DNA of 64,000 nucleotides from Ciborinia camelliae (taxonomy: Eukaryota > Ascomycota > Leotiomycetes > Helotiales > Sclerotiniaceae): assembly GCA_025890175.1 (NCBI GenBank), contig JANPYM010000003.1, forward strand, positions 492,405 through 556,404, written 5' to 3'. The position numbers and the translations under genes were made by a program. The notes under the pieces are model-generated. The model worked only from the letters and a program-made list of their open reading frames with translations, ran no database searches and was not told the DNA's origin. Position 1 is the stretch's first letter; each line of letters starts with the position of its first letter. Below are positions 46,581 through 56,971 of this stretch, piece after piece.

Positions 46581-48749
46581 ATGGATATTCTAAGGTTACT
46601 TTCCAGATCAACTAAGCAATCTGGTCAAAATGGTTCACAGAAAGTAGGAGGTATTGCTGCGAAATTACCTTCTAGTGGAACATCTGCGAATCCTCAATTG
46701 TATCACGATCCCATTCCCGAATCGAGAGGCAAGAAAAGAAAGAGAGGAGGACAATCTAAGGATGTTGATACCACGGAACAGAGAGATGGTGATCTCGACT
46801 TCTTCTCTTCTGAGCCTGCGACGCAAAAAAGCAAGAAGAAAGCTTCCACAGACGATGCGCCAAAGCCTGCACAATGCAATCCTTCTTCAGAACCAGAACC
46901 GCTTTTGGATGAGGGAGAATGCCGACAGATATTGAAATCGCATCGATTGAAGGTCACCCTTTTGCCAGGTTCCAAACCGCAAAAGAAGATTAAGAAGTCA
47001 AAAAAGTCGAAGCCCAGTGCTACAAGCTCGAAGGAGGAGATCAAGCAATTATACCCACAGCCATTGATGGCATTTGAAGATTTACGAGCTACATACAAAA
47101 TATCGGGCAGATTGTCCGAAAACTTGAACGATCAAGGATACAAAATTCCTACGGAAGTTCAAATGGGAAGCTTGCCATTACTGTTGAAGCCTTCAGTTGC
47201 GTTGAGTGGTTCCTCTGTAGACACCGACGAGTTGTCGAGTACTCTGGATCTATTAGCTGTTGCTCCTACTGGAAGTGGCAAGACTTTGGCATTCTTGATA
47301 CCGGTTATTAATGATATAGTACAACGACGCAGAACTTCTGACAAGAATCATGACTTGGAAGCCGTGATAATAGCACCTACGAAAGAACTCGCTAGTCAGA
47401 TTGTTAATGAGGGGAAGAAGCTTAGCATTGGAACCGGAGTCAAGATTTTGGGGATGAAGAAAGGGATGAAGATAGTACCAAGTGCAGACACTGAGGAAAA
47501 GGAGCAGTCAGGCGACGATGAAGACGATAACGAATCTGTTGATGGAACTACTTCAGCTAGCCAACCACTTACAAAAACTGATATACTGGTCACAACACCC
47601 TTGATCTTCCTTCACGCATTAGCCTTAGGATCTTCAGGTGATCATGCTCCATTGCCTACTGTTCGTAGATTAGTTTTCGATGAAGCAGATGTTCTCCTAG
47701 ACCCACTGTTCAGAGATCAGACATTAGGGATTTGGAACTCGTGTATCAATGCAGATCTAAGAGTTACTCTTTGGTCCGCAACAATGGGCTCAAATATCGA
47801 AACGCTTGCCTCGGCCACTATTCAAGCCAGACAAGAAAGACTAGGTCTCGAGAAACATTCAAATCTTGTTCGTCTCGTGGTTGGACTCAAGGATTCTGCC
47901 ATTCCTAATATCACTCATCGCCTGATCTATGCTGCCACGGAGCCTGGTAAACTTATTGCCCTTCGACAATTGCTTCGACCCACTGCAAAAACTACAGATG
48001 GAACAGAGTCTTTACGGCCTCCATTTCTCGTCTTCACACAAACGATACCCCGAGCCATTGCTCTACATGCTGAACTTCTGTATGATATACCGGCCGAAGC
48101 AGGTGGCTCTACCAGAATCGCAGTACTGCATTCGGATCTTTCTGACTCGGTTAGAGATCACGTCATGACACGATTCCGCAATGGTGAAATCTGGATTTTA
48201 ATTACCACAGACATTCTGTCTCGAGGTGTCGATTTCAAAGGCATCAATGGTGTAGTCAATTATGATGTTCCAAATTCAGGAGCAGCTTATATCCATCGTG
48301 TAGGACGTACTGGACGAGCTGGCCGTGATGGCGGTATTGCAGTAACATTTTACACGAAAGAGGATATCCCATATGTCAAAAACGTCGCGAATATTATTGC
48401 GGCATCAGAGAAACAGGCCGGGAAACCAGCAAGCGAAGCTAGTATGCAGAAATGGTTATTAGATGCATTGCCAACTCCTAGCAAGGAAGAAAAGAAGAAA
48501 TTGAAGAAGTATGGTGTTGAGGCAAGAAGGGGAGGTCTAGGAAATGCCAAAGATGGCAAGGATGGCAAGGATGCAAAGGGTGGGAAGTCGAAGTCAAGAA
48601 TGCAGATTAGCACGAAGAGTGGATATGAGAGGAAAATGGAAAACAATAGAAGGGGGGCGATTCAGGGGAGCAAGAGAAGAAAGCAAGAGAACGTTGGAGG
48701 GGATGGACCAGTAGTGGAAAATGATGAGTGGGAGGGCATTGATAATTGA
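46581..48749 (+). CDS. ROK1: DEAD-box RNA helicase Rok1
   Basis: Nucleolar ATP-dependent RNA helicase for 18S rRNA maturation in small-subunit biogenesis. A single exon of 722 aa. The start at 46581 gives MDILRLLSRSTKQSG, as in Rok1 proteins; the frame is open 47 codons upstream but not conserved. After a Lys-rich region the helicase core contains the Q motif (GYKIPTEVQMGSLPLLL), motif I APTGSGKT, motif Ia PTKELASQI, motif II VFDEADVLL, motif III SAT, motif V TDILSRGVDFKGINGVVNYD and motif VI HRVGRTGRAGRDG. An acidic insert (GDDEDDNES) lies between motifs Ia and II. The basic C-terminus has DGKDGKDAKGGKSKSR. Confidence 0.95.
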   Translation: MDILRLLSRSTKQSGQNGSQKVGGIAAKLPSSGTSANPQLYHDPIPESRGKKRKRGGQSKDVDTTEQRDGDLDFFSSEPATQKSKKKASTDDAPKPAQCNPSSEPEPLLDEGECRQILKSHRLKVTLLPGSKPQKKIKKSKKSKPSATSSKEEIKQLYPQPLMAFEDLRATYKISGRLSENLNDQGYKIPTEVQMGSLPLLLKPSVALSGSSVDTDELSSTLDLLAVAPTGSGKTLAFLIPVINDIVQRRRTSDKNHDLEAVIIAPTKELASQIVNEGKKLSIGTGVKILGMKKGMKIVPSADTEEKEQSGDDEDDNESVDGTTSASQPLTKTDILVTTPLIFLHALALGSSGDHAPLPTVRRLVFDEADVLLDPLFRDQTLGIWNSCINADLRVTLWSATMGSNIETLASATIQARQERLGLEKHSNLVRLVVGLKDSAIPNITHRLIYAATEPGKLIALRQLLRPTAKTTDGTESLRPPFLVFTQTIPRAIALHAELLYDIPAEAGGSTRIAVLHSDLSDSVRDHVMTRFRNGEIWILITTDILSRGVDFKGINGVVNYDVPNSGAAYIHRVGRTGRAGRDGGIAVTFYTKEDIPYVKNVANIIAASEKQAGKPASEASMQKWLLDALPTPSKEEKKKLKKYGVEARRGGLGNAKDGKDGKDAKGGKSKSRMQISTKSGYERKMENNRRGAIQGSKRRKQENVGGDGPVVENDEWEGIDN

Positions 48750-49061
48750 GCGAGTAGTTGATGAGCGAATAGTTTGGCTAGTTGAATACCCAATCAAGTT
48801 TTCACCTGAGGGGTTTCATTTAGTGTGATTCCACTGGCGTTGACAAGTAAGTTCAAGCTCGACTGATTGACCATATATATCACAGTTTCTAGTCTGTTCT
48901 CGCGGGTATCCTTGACAGGTGCAATCCAATCACCAAATTTTACAAGTTATACCTAGCACTCCATTAAAACAATACTCTTACAACCTTCCATCCGACCCAT
49001 GATAACATCCCGCAGTGCATTTATTCCCAAGAATAGAAACCATACAAACACACGCCATTTC
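48750..49061. other. Convergent intergenic region
   Basis: 3' flanks of ROK1 and the SDR gene; nothing else seen. Confidence 0.45.
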
Positions 49062-50393
49062 TCACATCTTACTCGGCATCCTCATACCCCCATCCAATCT
49101 CAACACTACCCCATTCAGCATCACATTCTCAATACTCTGTCTCACCAATTGCGCAAATTCGTGGGGTTTACCTGGCCTCACTATATATGTATGTGGTGTA
49201 TCACATCAGCCGTTTCGTTCGTTTTAGCAAGAATGAGCAAATATGGATGAATATAGGGGAATATAGGGGAATGTATGGATAAATGATGGCTTGGGGAGAA
49301 AAAAAGAAGAAAAGCTTACGCGGAAACTCCATAACCCTCGTTAAACTCGCCCGCACTTTATCACTCATCATAGCCGTCATCCTCGAATCGAATAGACTGG
49401 GCGCTATAGTCACAACTCGAATTCCGTGTCTTGCAATGTCACGCGTCAGGGGGAGGGTCAGCGATGCTATTGCGCCTTTGGAGGCGGAGTAGGCGACTTT
49501 TTTTTTGTTGGTATTAGTATTTTGAGCTCGTGATGCGGGTTTGGAAGGAGGAAAGGGGGGAGGAAGGAATTACCTTGACCAGGCTGCCCATCAAATGCAG
49601 CAGATGAAGCAACCATGATTATAACACCACGCTCACCATCCTCGTTGAGAGGCGTGGAGCGAGCCATGTGTGGGAGACATTGGCGGATTAGATCGATGGT
49701 GCCGCGGACGTTGACGTTCATTACGAAGTCAAAGTCGGAGAGGGAGAAGGGTTCGAGGTTGCGGTCGAGAATCTGGGGAAGGGGAGGGGGTTAGTGTGGT
49801 GAGGTCATAGGGTGGAATGGGAGGAGATTTGGGGGCGGGGTAGGTGTGGTTGTGAGGGAGATATTGGGAAGAAAATGTTTGGGGGTTCTGGGAACATCCT
49901 CTGGGAGACTTGTATAACTGAGATGAGAGCATCCCATCTGAGACACAACTAGGGAAGTTTGGAGTCAACAACACTTCGAAGACGCCTTGTACTATTTCCA
50001 CAAAACATTTTATATAAAAAACAAAAGTTTTCAAACACACCTTAGCAGGAGTAGACACACCAGCAGCGGCAATAACCCCACCAACTTCCTTTCCAGTTTC
50101 CTTCACCCATTCTAATGCACCCTTAACGGCATTGGTAATACTATCTGTCTCCAATACATTTGTTTCAAAGAACTTTAATTTTCCACCTCCTACTTCTTTG
50201 ACCAGTTCTTCAGCCAACTCTTCATTCATATCGAGAACAGCTGCATATCCTCCAGCTTGGCAGATATCAATAACACATGCTCGGCCTAGACCCGAAGCTC
50301 TATTTAGGTATATATTGTTAGTAAAGTCTGATTCAGCATGACTAGCTTCACTTACCCGCCTGAGACAATAAAAGTTCTTCCTTCGATCTTCAT
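49062..50393 (-). CDS. Short-chain dehydrogenase, HSD10-like
   Basis: Probable mitochondrial 3-hydroxyacyl-CoA dehydrogenase type (HSD17B10-like) SDR, NAD-dependent. Exons 50356-50393, 50041-50299, 49574-49772, 49320-49496 and 49062-49180 give 263 aa, the family's usual length. Residues 1-13 are [13 protein letters not shown], continuing to the Rossmann motif GGASGLG. Further landmarks are DMNEE after beta-2, [24 protein letters not shown] with the catalytic Ser, and YSASK with Tyr168 and Lys172. The end reads [20 protein letters not shown] followed by KM. Exon 5's start was set by phase (acceptor ATATAG) and gives [13 protein letters not shown], matching the family's (G)xPxEFA block. It is divergent from the Rab4-type gene. 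Confidence 0.9.
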
Positions 50394-50753
50394 CTTGATA
50401 TTTTTGAATAATAAATCTCATAGATTAATAACTGTTACTTTAGAATGTAATAACATTCACAAAAATCATTCCCCTTCCTCTTCCTCTTCCTCACTCATCA
50501 CATGCCTCGGCTTATCGAATCCCTCTAATCTATTTAAATCCATTCCCAAATAGTCTAGCGTCGGGAAATGATTGGCTCAACACCGATGCGATAAGACTTG
50601 CGACACCTTTAATGTCAACATCAGGGTATCTTTACTGAAGGAGATTAGAAATTCAAATTATAAAAATACTAACATCTTCAAGAATTTTCGACTTTCTGGA
50701 CTTTAAACACCAAGAAATCAAACCCGTTATTGTACGCTCCTTCCCAGGCGAAA
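50394..50753. promoter_or_regulatory. Divergent promoter SDR/Rab4-type
   Basis: A 360-bp interval between start codons on opposite strands, so both promoters must lie here. No specific site recognised. Confidence 0.5.
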
Positions 50754-51991
50754 ATGGTGCGACCCAGGCGGTCTTCCGTTGCAAGTGAGGAAAGTGCCAG
50801 TACTACTCGAGATCAGGTTTGTTCCCCCCTTCATTGTTAAACAAATATGCAGATATACAGAACGAGAGACGAAATAAAAGATATATCATACTCATACTAA
50901 TGGATCTTCAGGAATTGGGGAGTATGTACGATTATTTGGCTAAGATTATACTCTTAGGACCAAGTGGAAGTGGCAAGTATGTTACAATTTCCGTTTGTCT
51001 TTGAGAAGTGGGATGTTTATGCGTGGAATGGTATGAGCGAGAACATGATATTGATGTCGCACAGATCATGTCTATTACATCGCTTTGTTAAGAACGAATG
51101 GAGAATTCTGTCTTCCCAGACCATCGGTGTAGAATTCGCAAGCAAGATTATAAGAGTGGGCACCGGCACCCGACGGAAGCGCATTAAACTCCAGGTATTT
51201 CCTCCCCTCCCATCCCCGCTTCCACTCCAAAGCTAATCATGCGAAAGCTATGGGATACAGCAGGCACTGAACGATTCCGCTCCGTATCACGCTCTTACTA
51301 CCGTGGCGCCGCAGGCGCAGTCTTATGTTACGATATCACAAACCATAGTTCCTTTACTGGACTCCCTACCTTCCTTAACGATGCGCGAGCGCTGGCTTCT
51401 CCAAACCTTACACTGTTACTTGTGGGCAATAAGACGGATCTTGCGGAGTCGAATGAGGATTTAATAGATACATCTGTACCACCCGCAACACCATCTAGCA
51501 TCAGCAGCAAGAACTCCTCGTTACCACTTTCGGCCGGGGGATCTGTGAATTCGAGTTCGGGGTATACGGGGATAGGGACTCAGTTGAAAGCTACTGTAGC
51601 TCCCGATGGACGGGATGTCAGTGTTGAAGAAGCATCAAAATGGGCCAGTTCAGCAAATATACCGGTTTCAGTCGAGGTATCTGCGTTCTCGGGAGATAAT
51701 GTCGAGGAGATTTTTAATCGGTTGGCGAGGATGATATTAACGAAGATAGAATTGGGGGAGATTGACCCGGATGATCCGATGAGTGGGATACAATATGGGG
51801 ATGGAGGGAGATGGGATACGAATGCCAGTGATGGGGCGAGTGTGAAGAGTGGAATGACTATTGATGATGGGAGTTCGAGGAGGAGGAGGAAGGGGAAGAG
51901 AGGGCAGAATTGGGGGCTTGGGGGGATGAGGGAATGGGAGGAGGTTTTTACGTTGACGGGACAGAGGAGGAGGAGGGGTGGTTGTTGTTGA
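50754..51991 (+). CDS. RAB4: Rab4-type small GTPase with long insert
   Basis: Endosomal recycling Rab GTPase. Exons 50754-50816, 50912-50976, 51065-51194 and 51248-51991 give 333 aa, much longer than the usual 210-220. A 21-residue N-terminal extension precedes YDYLAKIILLGPSGSGKSCL (P-loop 37-44). TIGVEFASKI, SRSYYRGAAGA and NDARALASPN are Rab4-like, as is the region ending DPDDPMSGIQYGDGG. NKTD starts at 147, and SAFSGDN is the G5 region. The switch II motif is DTAGTERF, with Thr93 where most Rabs have the catalytic Gln. An insert of roughly 50 Ser-rich residues sits between NKTDLAES and VSVEEASKW. The C-terminus has basic RRRRKGKRG and ends GGCC, a double geranylgeranylation signal. Confidence 0.88.
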
Positions 51992-54813
51992 TGAAGGGAG
52001 TGGAGCGAGGAGGGTGTAGATCTCGCGGATGATATATCCGAATAGTTCTCTGATGAAGGGAGCTGAGCTCCTTGTTTGCTCTGTGGAATTAAAACCAGGG
52101 CTTATGGATACCATGATTAATCGTAATGATAATTAATACCCGATTTTGCAATTCATGACTTTTGAGTAACTAAGTCTTCGTTACACAATGGTGAGCAAGG
52201 AGCTCAGGGTTAACCGACGATGTGAAGAGTGATGTCTAATTCACCCCTTTGAGCCATAGATTGCATTATATATAAAGATATTGTGTATATCAATGGATGA
52301 AGGAGAAATGCTCGGATATATTTTCAGAAAGATCTCGAAAGAATGTATAGAAATTATCTACCGCATCCACTTTCCAATAACCTCCAACCCCTCCCCCTTT
52401 CAATCATAGCACCGTCTTCATCATCAGTTCTTCCTTCCACGAACATCGCAGGCCTCTGTCCCTGGCAGCCGCATTGAAGTATGGATAAGTAGGTATATTA
52501 AGCTCTTTACACTTTTCGGCTCAAACGATGCACATCCATCCGTACATGCATGCGCACCTCAAAAAACTTACTCTACTCACATCAACCCTCGAGGATAGAT
52601 GTCCAAATATTACGTGTAGAGAATCCCCCCCCAACACCTAAAAATACCCTTTTTTGCCTTCTGGACTTCTGGAATAGGTATTGGGTATGATATATATGTA
52701 TATGTCTTTTGGCATCAAAACCTTATCGTATCCATAAATCTAACACAGTCCCTCGACTAATCTGTATTATTATTCTTCAACTTAAAGACGAAAACCCACC
52801 CCTTTAACCTTCTACTTGCCGGGATGTTTGTGAGTGTTGCATTGCGCGTCTTATCCTCTCTTCTATAAATACCATCTTCCAATTCATTCATATTTATTTG
52901 ATTTTGATTTTGATTTTGATTTTGATTTTGATGGTGATGGTCATTAATTGGTCTAACTCCCACGAGGTGTTGCTTCATAGCGAGCGAGTACTGTTGGCTA
53001 AGTCTGAGAGAGGCTGGAGCTGGACTAGCAAGTCGGGAGTTGGCGTTGGTGTCTGGATAGGAAGCGAAAGAAACGAGATGGCTGGCGCGCCGAAACGTGC
53101 ATCGCTGAAGATTCTTGGATTCCTGATGTTGGACGACATGACATGATGATAGGTATGTGGGAAAGAAATAGTTTAGTTGTATATACCCATGGACGTGATG
53201 AAAAGGTTTGCCGATGCCCCTACTACAGTACTCCGCTCCAGCTTCACTTCTTGAATTCTCTATCCGATACAAGCTGTTGGCATCACATTATTGTAGAATA
53301 CACAGAGCTTGGTAGCTGGAGAGGGAAAGAGGAGAGGGGTGGGAAGAAGGGTCGGGTGGAGCTCGTACCTAGCTTTTAGGTGGTAGGATATAGTAGGAAT
53401 AGAAAATAAGAAGTTGAACTGAAGGAATAAAGTCCTAAAATTGAGAATATGATATATATAATATATATATATATATGTATGTGTGCGAAAGAAGCAAAGA
53501 AATAGGAACACGCTGTATACTAATATAACTATTACCAATTACCTACTAGGTACCTAGATATATTACCTCGGAAATATAATGAGATCTCGTAGCTAGCTAG
53601 CACACGAATTCCAAAGTTCACCTACCTAGGTATGCAATTTTGACCATCTACCGCTACGCAAATCGTATATGATTCCATACATCCATAAAGCTTTTATCTT
53701 TATATCTACCGGTGCTGTAGTAACTTGTAATTCAAGGCTGGCTTTAGTTACCCATCAAAGAACGATGCATGGATCCAGAAAACCAACAGGACAGGCACAT
53801 CCGAGGACCGTGACAAGTGATGATATCGTTGGCTTCTTGACATTTCCACCAACAGTAGGTAACCATACATGTCCGGTATTTTGCATTAACGATGAATTTT
53901 GTTCCATATAAACAAAAAAACCGTCATCCCATCTCATCTCAAACACTGTCATGTTTCATCCCATCGCCTATTATCCCATCTTCCAATCGGCTCATGGAAT
54001 TCCACAATTTCGTTTGGCGAATGTATTGAATGGGGAAATTCACCCGAGAGCCCCTGTTTCGCGGTTCCAAGTTTATTAATTGGCGATTCCTCAATTTCAA
54101 CATTGGGATCCTTTGGATCATTTTTCTCCCATGAAAACATTGCCTTTTTGATGGTTGGCTTTCGCATGTCACGATTCGGGCGAGACGCTACGTTTGGCGC
54201 CACTCTATTTGAATCTCATGTTATTCGTCTGGGTGAAGATGCCCCGGTAACAGCCCTAGTAACTGGGTGTTGGGATGGATCATCTAGATTGGATTTTGCA
54301 TGGAGGGGATGGAAACCGGAAGTCATGGCTAATATATCTGCATCCAGACTTTCCATCGCATCGGGTTTGGCTTCCCTTCATGTGCATATACCACATGGCG
54401 ATTCATTGCAGGAGCCTTGAGATGAACAGGATTGAGTAATCGGGACTACTCTCGATTCAGATCGATGGTCCACTGTTCACTCCTCTTTTTGCTTAAACGA
54501 AATTTAAATGGGATGCATGATTGTTTTGGGGGTTACAATTTGAGAGTTCGATTCATATAAGGAGGTTTCTTTCCTTCAGAGGGGGAAAAGTTCTTAACTC
54601 TCTTGCTTCTCATCACGTCTTTCTTCCTTCAATACACATTCTTTTCCTGGTGCAAAGTCGCCTCTTACATTCATTCAAATAATTCCATACATTCACTCGT
54701 CCAGCTAGTTCTGGTAGATTTCGCTCGATCAATCTCATCGTACAAGAAACTCAATCTCTCTCTCCCAATACACATTTTATTTTATCTCGACGATAAACCC
54801 AAAATCTCTCAAA
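51992..54813. other. Gene-poor region with microsatellites
   Basis: 3' flank of the Rab4-type gene and leader of the LPMO-like gene. It contains ATTTTG repeats at 52897-52932, an AT dinucleotide run at about 53449-53475, and TAGGTACCTA motifs near 53545. Two open frames (52757-53272 minus and 53899-54420 plus) have no recognisable domain. Confidence 0.45.
52897..52932. repeat. ATTTTG hexamer array
   Basis: Six tandem copies of ATTTTG; read on the minus strand they would give Gln-Asn repeats. Confidence 0.9.
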
Positions 54814-55743
54814 ATGCAATACTCATCAGCAATACTCCTCACGGCCATCGGCCTCATCTCCTCGGTATCTGCCCACGGCCGTATCCTCACCCCCACCCCT
54901 CGTTCGCCAGGTGCGGCCATGGCATCCGCATGTGGACAACAAGTGGAAGTGAATCAAGCATCCGACCCTAACGGAAATATCCAAGGCATGCTTCAAGTCG
55001 CCGCGTCCCAAAGCGATTACAACGCTGCCGCGTGTAACATCTGGCAATGCAAGGGTTACAAATACGCCGACAACACCGCCAAAGTGCAAAGCTGGACTGC
55101 TGGACAGGTCATCCCTTTCACTTTCGACGTGGCCGCTCCTCATACCGGAACCGCTAATGTTTCCATTGTGGAAACCGCGACCAACACTGTCATTAAGCAG
55201 TTGGCGTACTGGAGTGTTTTCGCTTCGGTGGCCACCGGTGTAACGGCCAACGAAACTTCGTTTAGCATCACTATCCCGGAGGATATCGGTTCTCAATGTT
55301 CTACTGCCGGCGCTTGTGTTATTCAACATTGGTGGAATGCGGCTTCTATCGATCAAACCTATGAATCTTGTGTTGATTTCACCGTCGGTGGTTCATCATC
55401 CGGTTCTTCCTCTTCGGCCGCTTCTTCCAGCACCATTGCCTCTTCACCCGTGGCTTCTTCTTCTTCAATCATACCGGCTTCTTCCACCATGGCATCGCCC
55501 TCATCTCCTGCTACCTCATCTTCATCAACCTCTATCATGGCTTCTCCAAGCTCTACCATCGTTTCATCAGTTAGCAGCGCGCCAGCTTCCAGTGCTGCGG
55601 CCACGTCAAGCGCGGTGGAAACAACTACTTTCTCTCCCCTCCCCACGACTTTCGCTACCGTAACCAAGGCTAGCAGTACATACAGCGCGGCTCCTGTTTC
55701 AACCTCTGCTGCGGCTGAGGATGATGATTCTTGTGATGCATAA
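54814..55743 (+). CDS. Secreted LPMO-like protein with Ser-rich tail
   Basis: Single-exon 309-aa secreted protein. The signal peptide MQYSSAILLTAIGLISSVSA is followed directly by His21, so the mature protein starts HGRILTP, as needed for the copper histidine brace of lytic polysaccharide monooxygenases and related chitin-binding type-4 proteins. A second candidate copper His is in CVIQHWWNAA, and an aromatic is in ESCVDFTV. Cysteines at ACGQQ, NAAACNIWQC, SQCSTAGACV and ESC probably form disulfides. After residue about 191 the sequence turns into a long Ser/Ala/Pro-rich, probably glycosylated tail. No GPI-type hydrophobic end is present (it ends DDDSCDA). Substrate and enzyme activity are not shown by the sequence; a redox-inactive copper-binding role is also possible. 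Confidence 0.75.
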   Translation: MQYSSAILLTAIGLISSVSAHGRILTPTPRSPGAAMASACGQQVEVNQASDPNGNIQGMLQVAASQSDYNAAACNIWQCKGYKYADNTAKVQSWTAGQVIPFTFDVAAPHTGTANVSIVETATNTVIKQLAYWSVFASVATGVTANETSFSITIPEDIGSQCSTAGACVIQHWWNAASIDQTYESCVDFTVGGSSSGSSSSAASSSTIASSPVASSSSIIPASSTMASPSSPATSSSSTSIMASPSSTIVSSVSSAPASSAAATSSAVETTTFSPLPTTFATVTKASSTYSAAPVSTSAAAEDDDSCDA

Positions 55744-55855
55744 GTGATTTTTTTTCTTTTTTGAAAAGAAAATTGATTGTTGGAGGGAGGGAGGGAGTTG
55801 TTTATCTAGAGGGGTCTCCGATGTATGGAAATGTATACCTTATGTAGATGTTGAT

Positions 55856-55874
55856 CGAGAGAGAGAGAGAGAGA
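55856..55874. repeat. GA dinucleotide run
   Basis: About nine uninterrupted GA units in the 3' flank of the LPMO-like gene. Confidence 0.85.
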
Positions 55875-56103
55875 TTTCCAATTTTCTTGTATATATAGCT
55901 ATAAATACTTATTGACGAATGAAAAGAAGTTCGAACCAACAATTAATTATATCAAATCTTCACATTTCCATTTGCCATTTAATACTTGCCCAGTAATTTG
56001 TATTGAACTTATTGTTATTGTGTATCGAGCTAGTGTATGTAGAACTATTTTATAACAACAATTTGTAAATGAAACCGTCACAAGATCGTATAATAAATTA
56101 CTT

Positions 56104-56155
56104 ACCTACCTACCTACCTACCTACCTACCCACCTACCCACCCACCCACCTACCT
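56104..56155. repeat. CCTA tetramer array
   Basis: Tandem CCTA and CCCA units, the opposite-strand form of the TAGG motif common in this window. Confidence 0.88.
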
Positions 56156-56927
56156 TACTTCTTACTTCTCACTTCTCACTTCTCACACCGACCACCAATC
56201 AATCTTCCCATGCCACGGCCCCAAATACAAAACCGGCGAATCATGCACGATTCATCAAGAGGTGAAGTTGAGAAGTTGGTTGGTTGGTTCCATTAGGTAC
56301 CTGTCATCACACACACACACCGCACCTCTGCATTCCCATCTGCATCTTCAACTCCCATCGCTCAACTCTACCGAGGGCAGTCCGGGTTGGCAAAGACTTG
56401 ACTTGATTTGATTTACTCGCGAGACTGCAAGACAAGCATTTTGAATTTTGAGCAATCGATGAAGAATCAGATCAGATCAGATTTAATCATTTCTTCTTCG
56501 TCGCCGGGAAAGAAGAGAATCCAAAGAAAAAAGAAAAAAAGGAGGAGAAGAAATTACTCGGGGAATTGTACACGATAATTAGTATTTATATGTGACGCCA
56601 ATACTAGCTGCACAGAGACAATCAGTACATACCTAGTCATCCCAGGTAGCATAATGAGAACTTTGTCTTTCTTATACACTTTCACTGTATTATTATACCT
56701 ATCTATCTATATCTATTTATATCTATCCCGCGATTCTTGACCTTGTTGAACCCCCTTTTGGATTTTCGATTTTCGATCTTGGAATTGGGAGTTGAGAATG
56801 AGCATGAGCATGAATCAAAACTCACCCCTTTTTGACCTGTGATGATGATGGTAATAGTAATAGTAATAGTAATAATAATTTGAGATTATATCTGATATAT
56901 AGAAAATAACAATTATAAAATAAACAG

Positions 56928-56930
<3 letters not shown>

Positions 56931-56968
<38 letters not shown>
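56931..56968. repeat. TA dinucleotide array
   Basis: About 18 consecutive TA units. Confidence 0.9.

Positions 56969-56971
<3 letters not shown>

Noticed and set aside
52757..53272. 171-codon open frame on the minus strand
   Set aside because: It depends on the ATTTTG array for part of its length, has no domain, signal peptide or clear start context, and overlaps other equally open frames.
53899..54420. 173-codon open frame on the plus strand
   Set aside because: No recognisable domain; composition is not distinct from the antisense frames. It could be real but I cannot support it.
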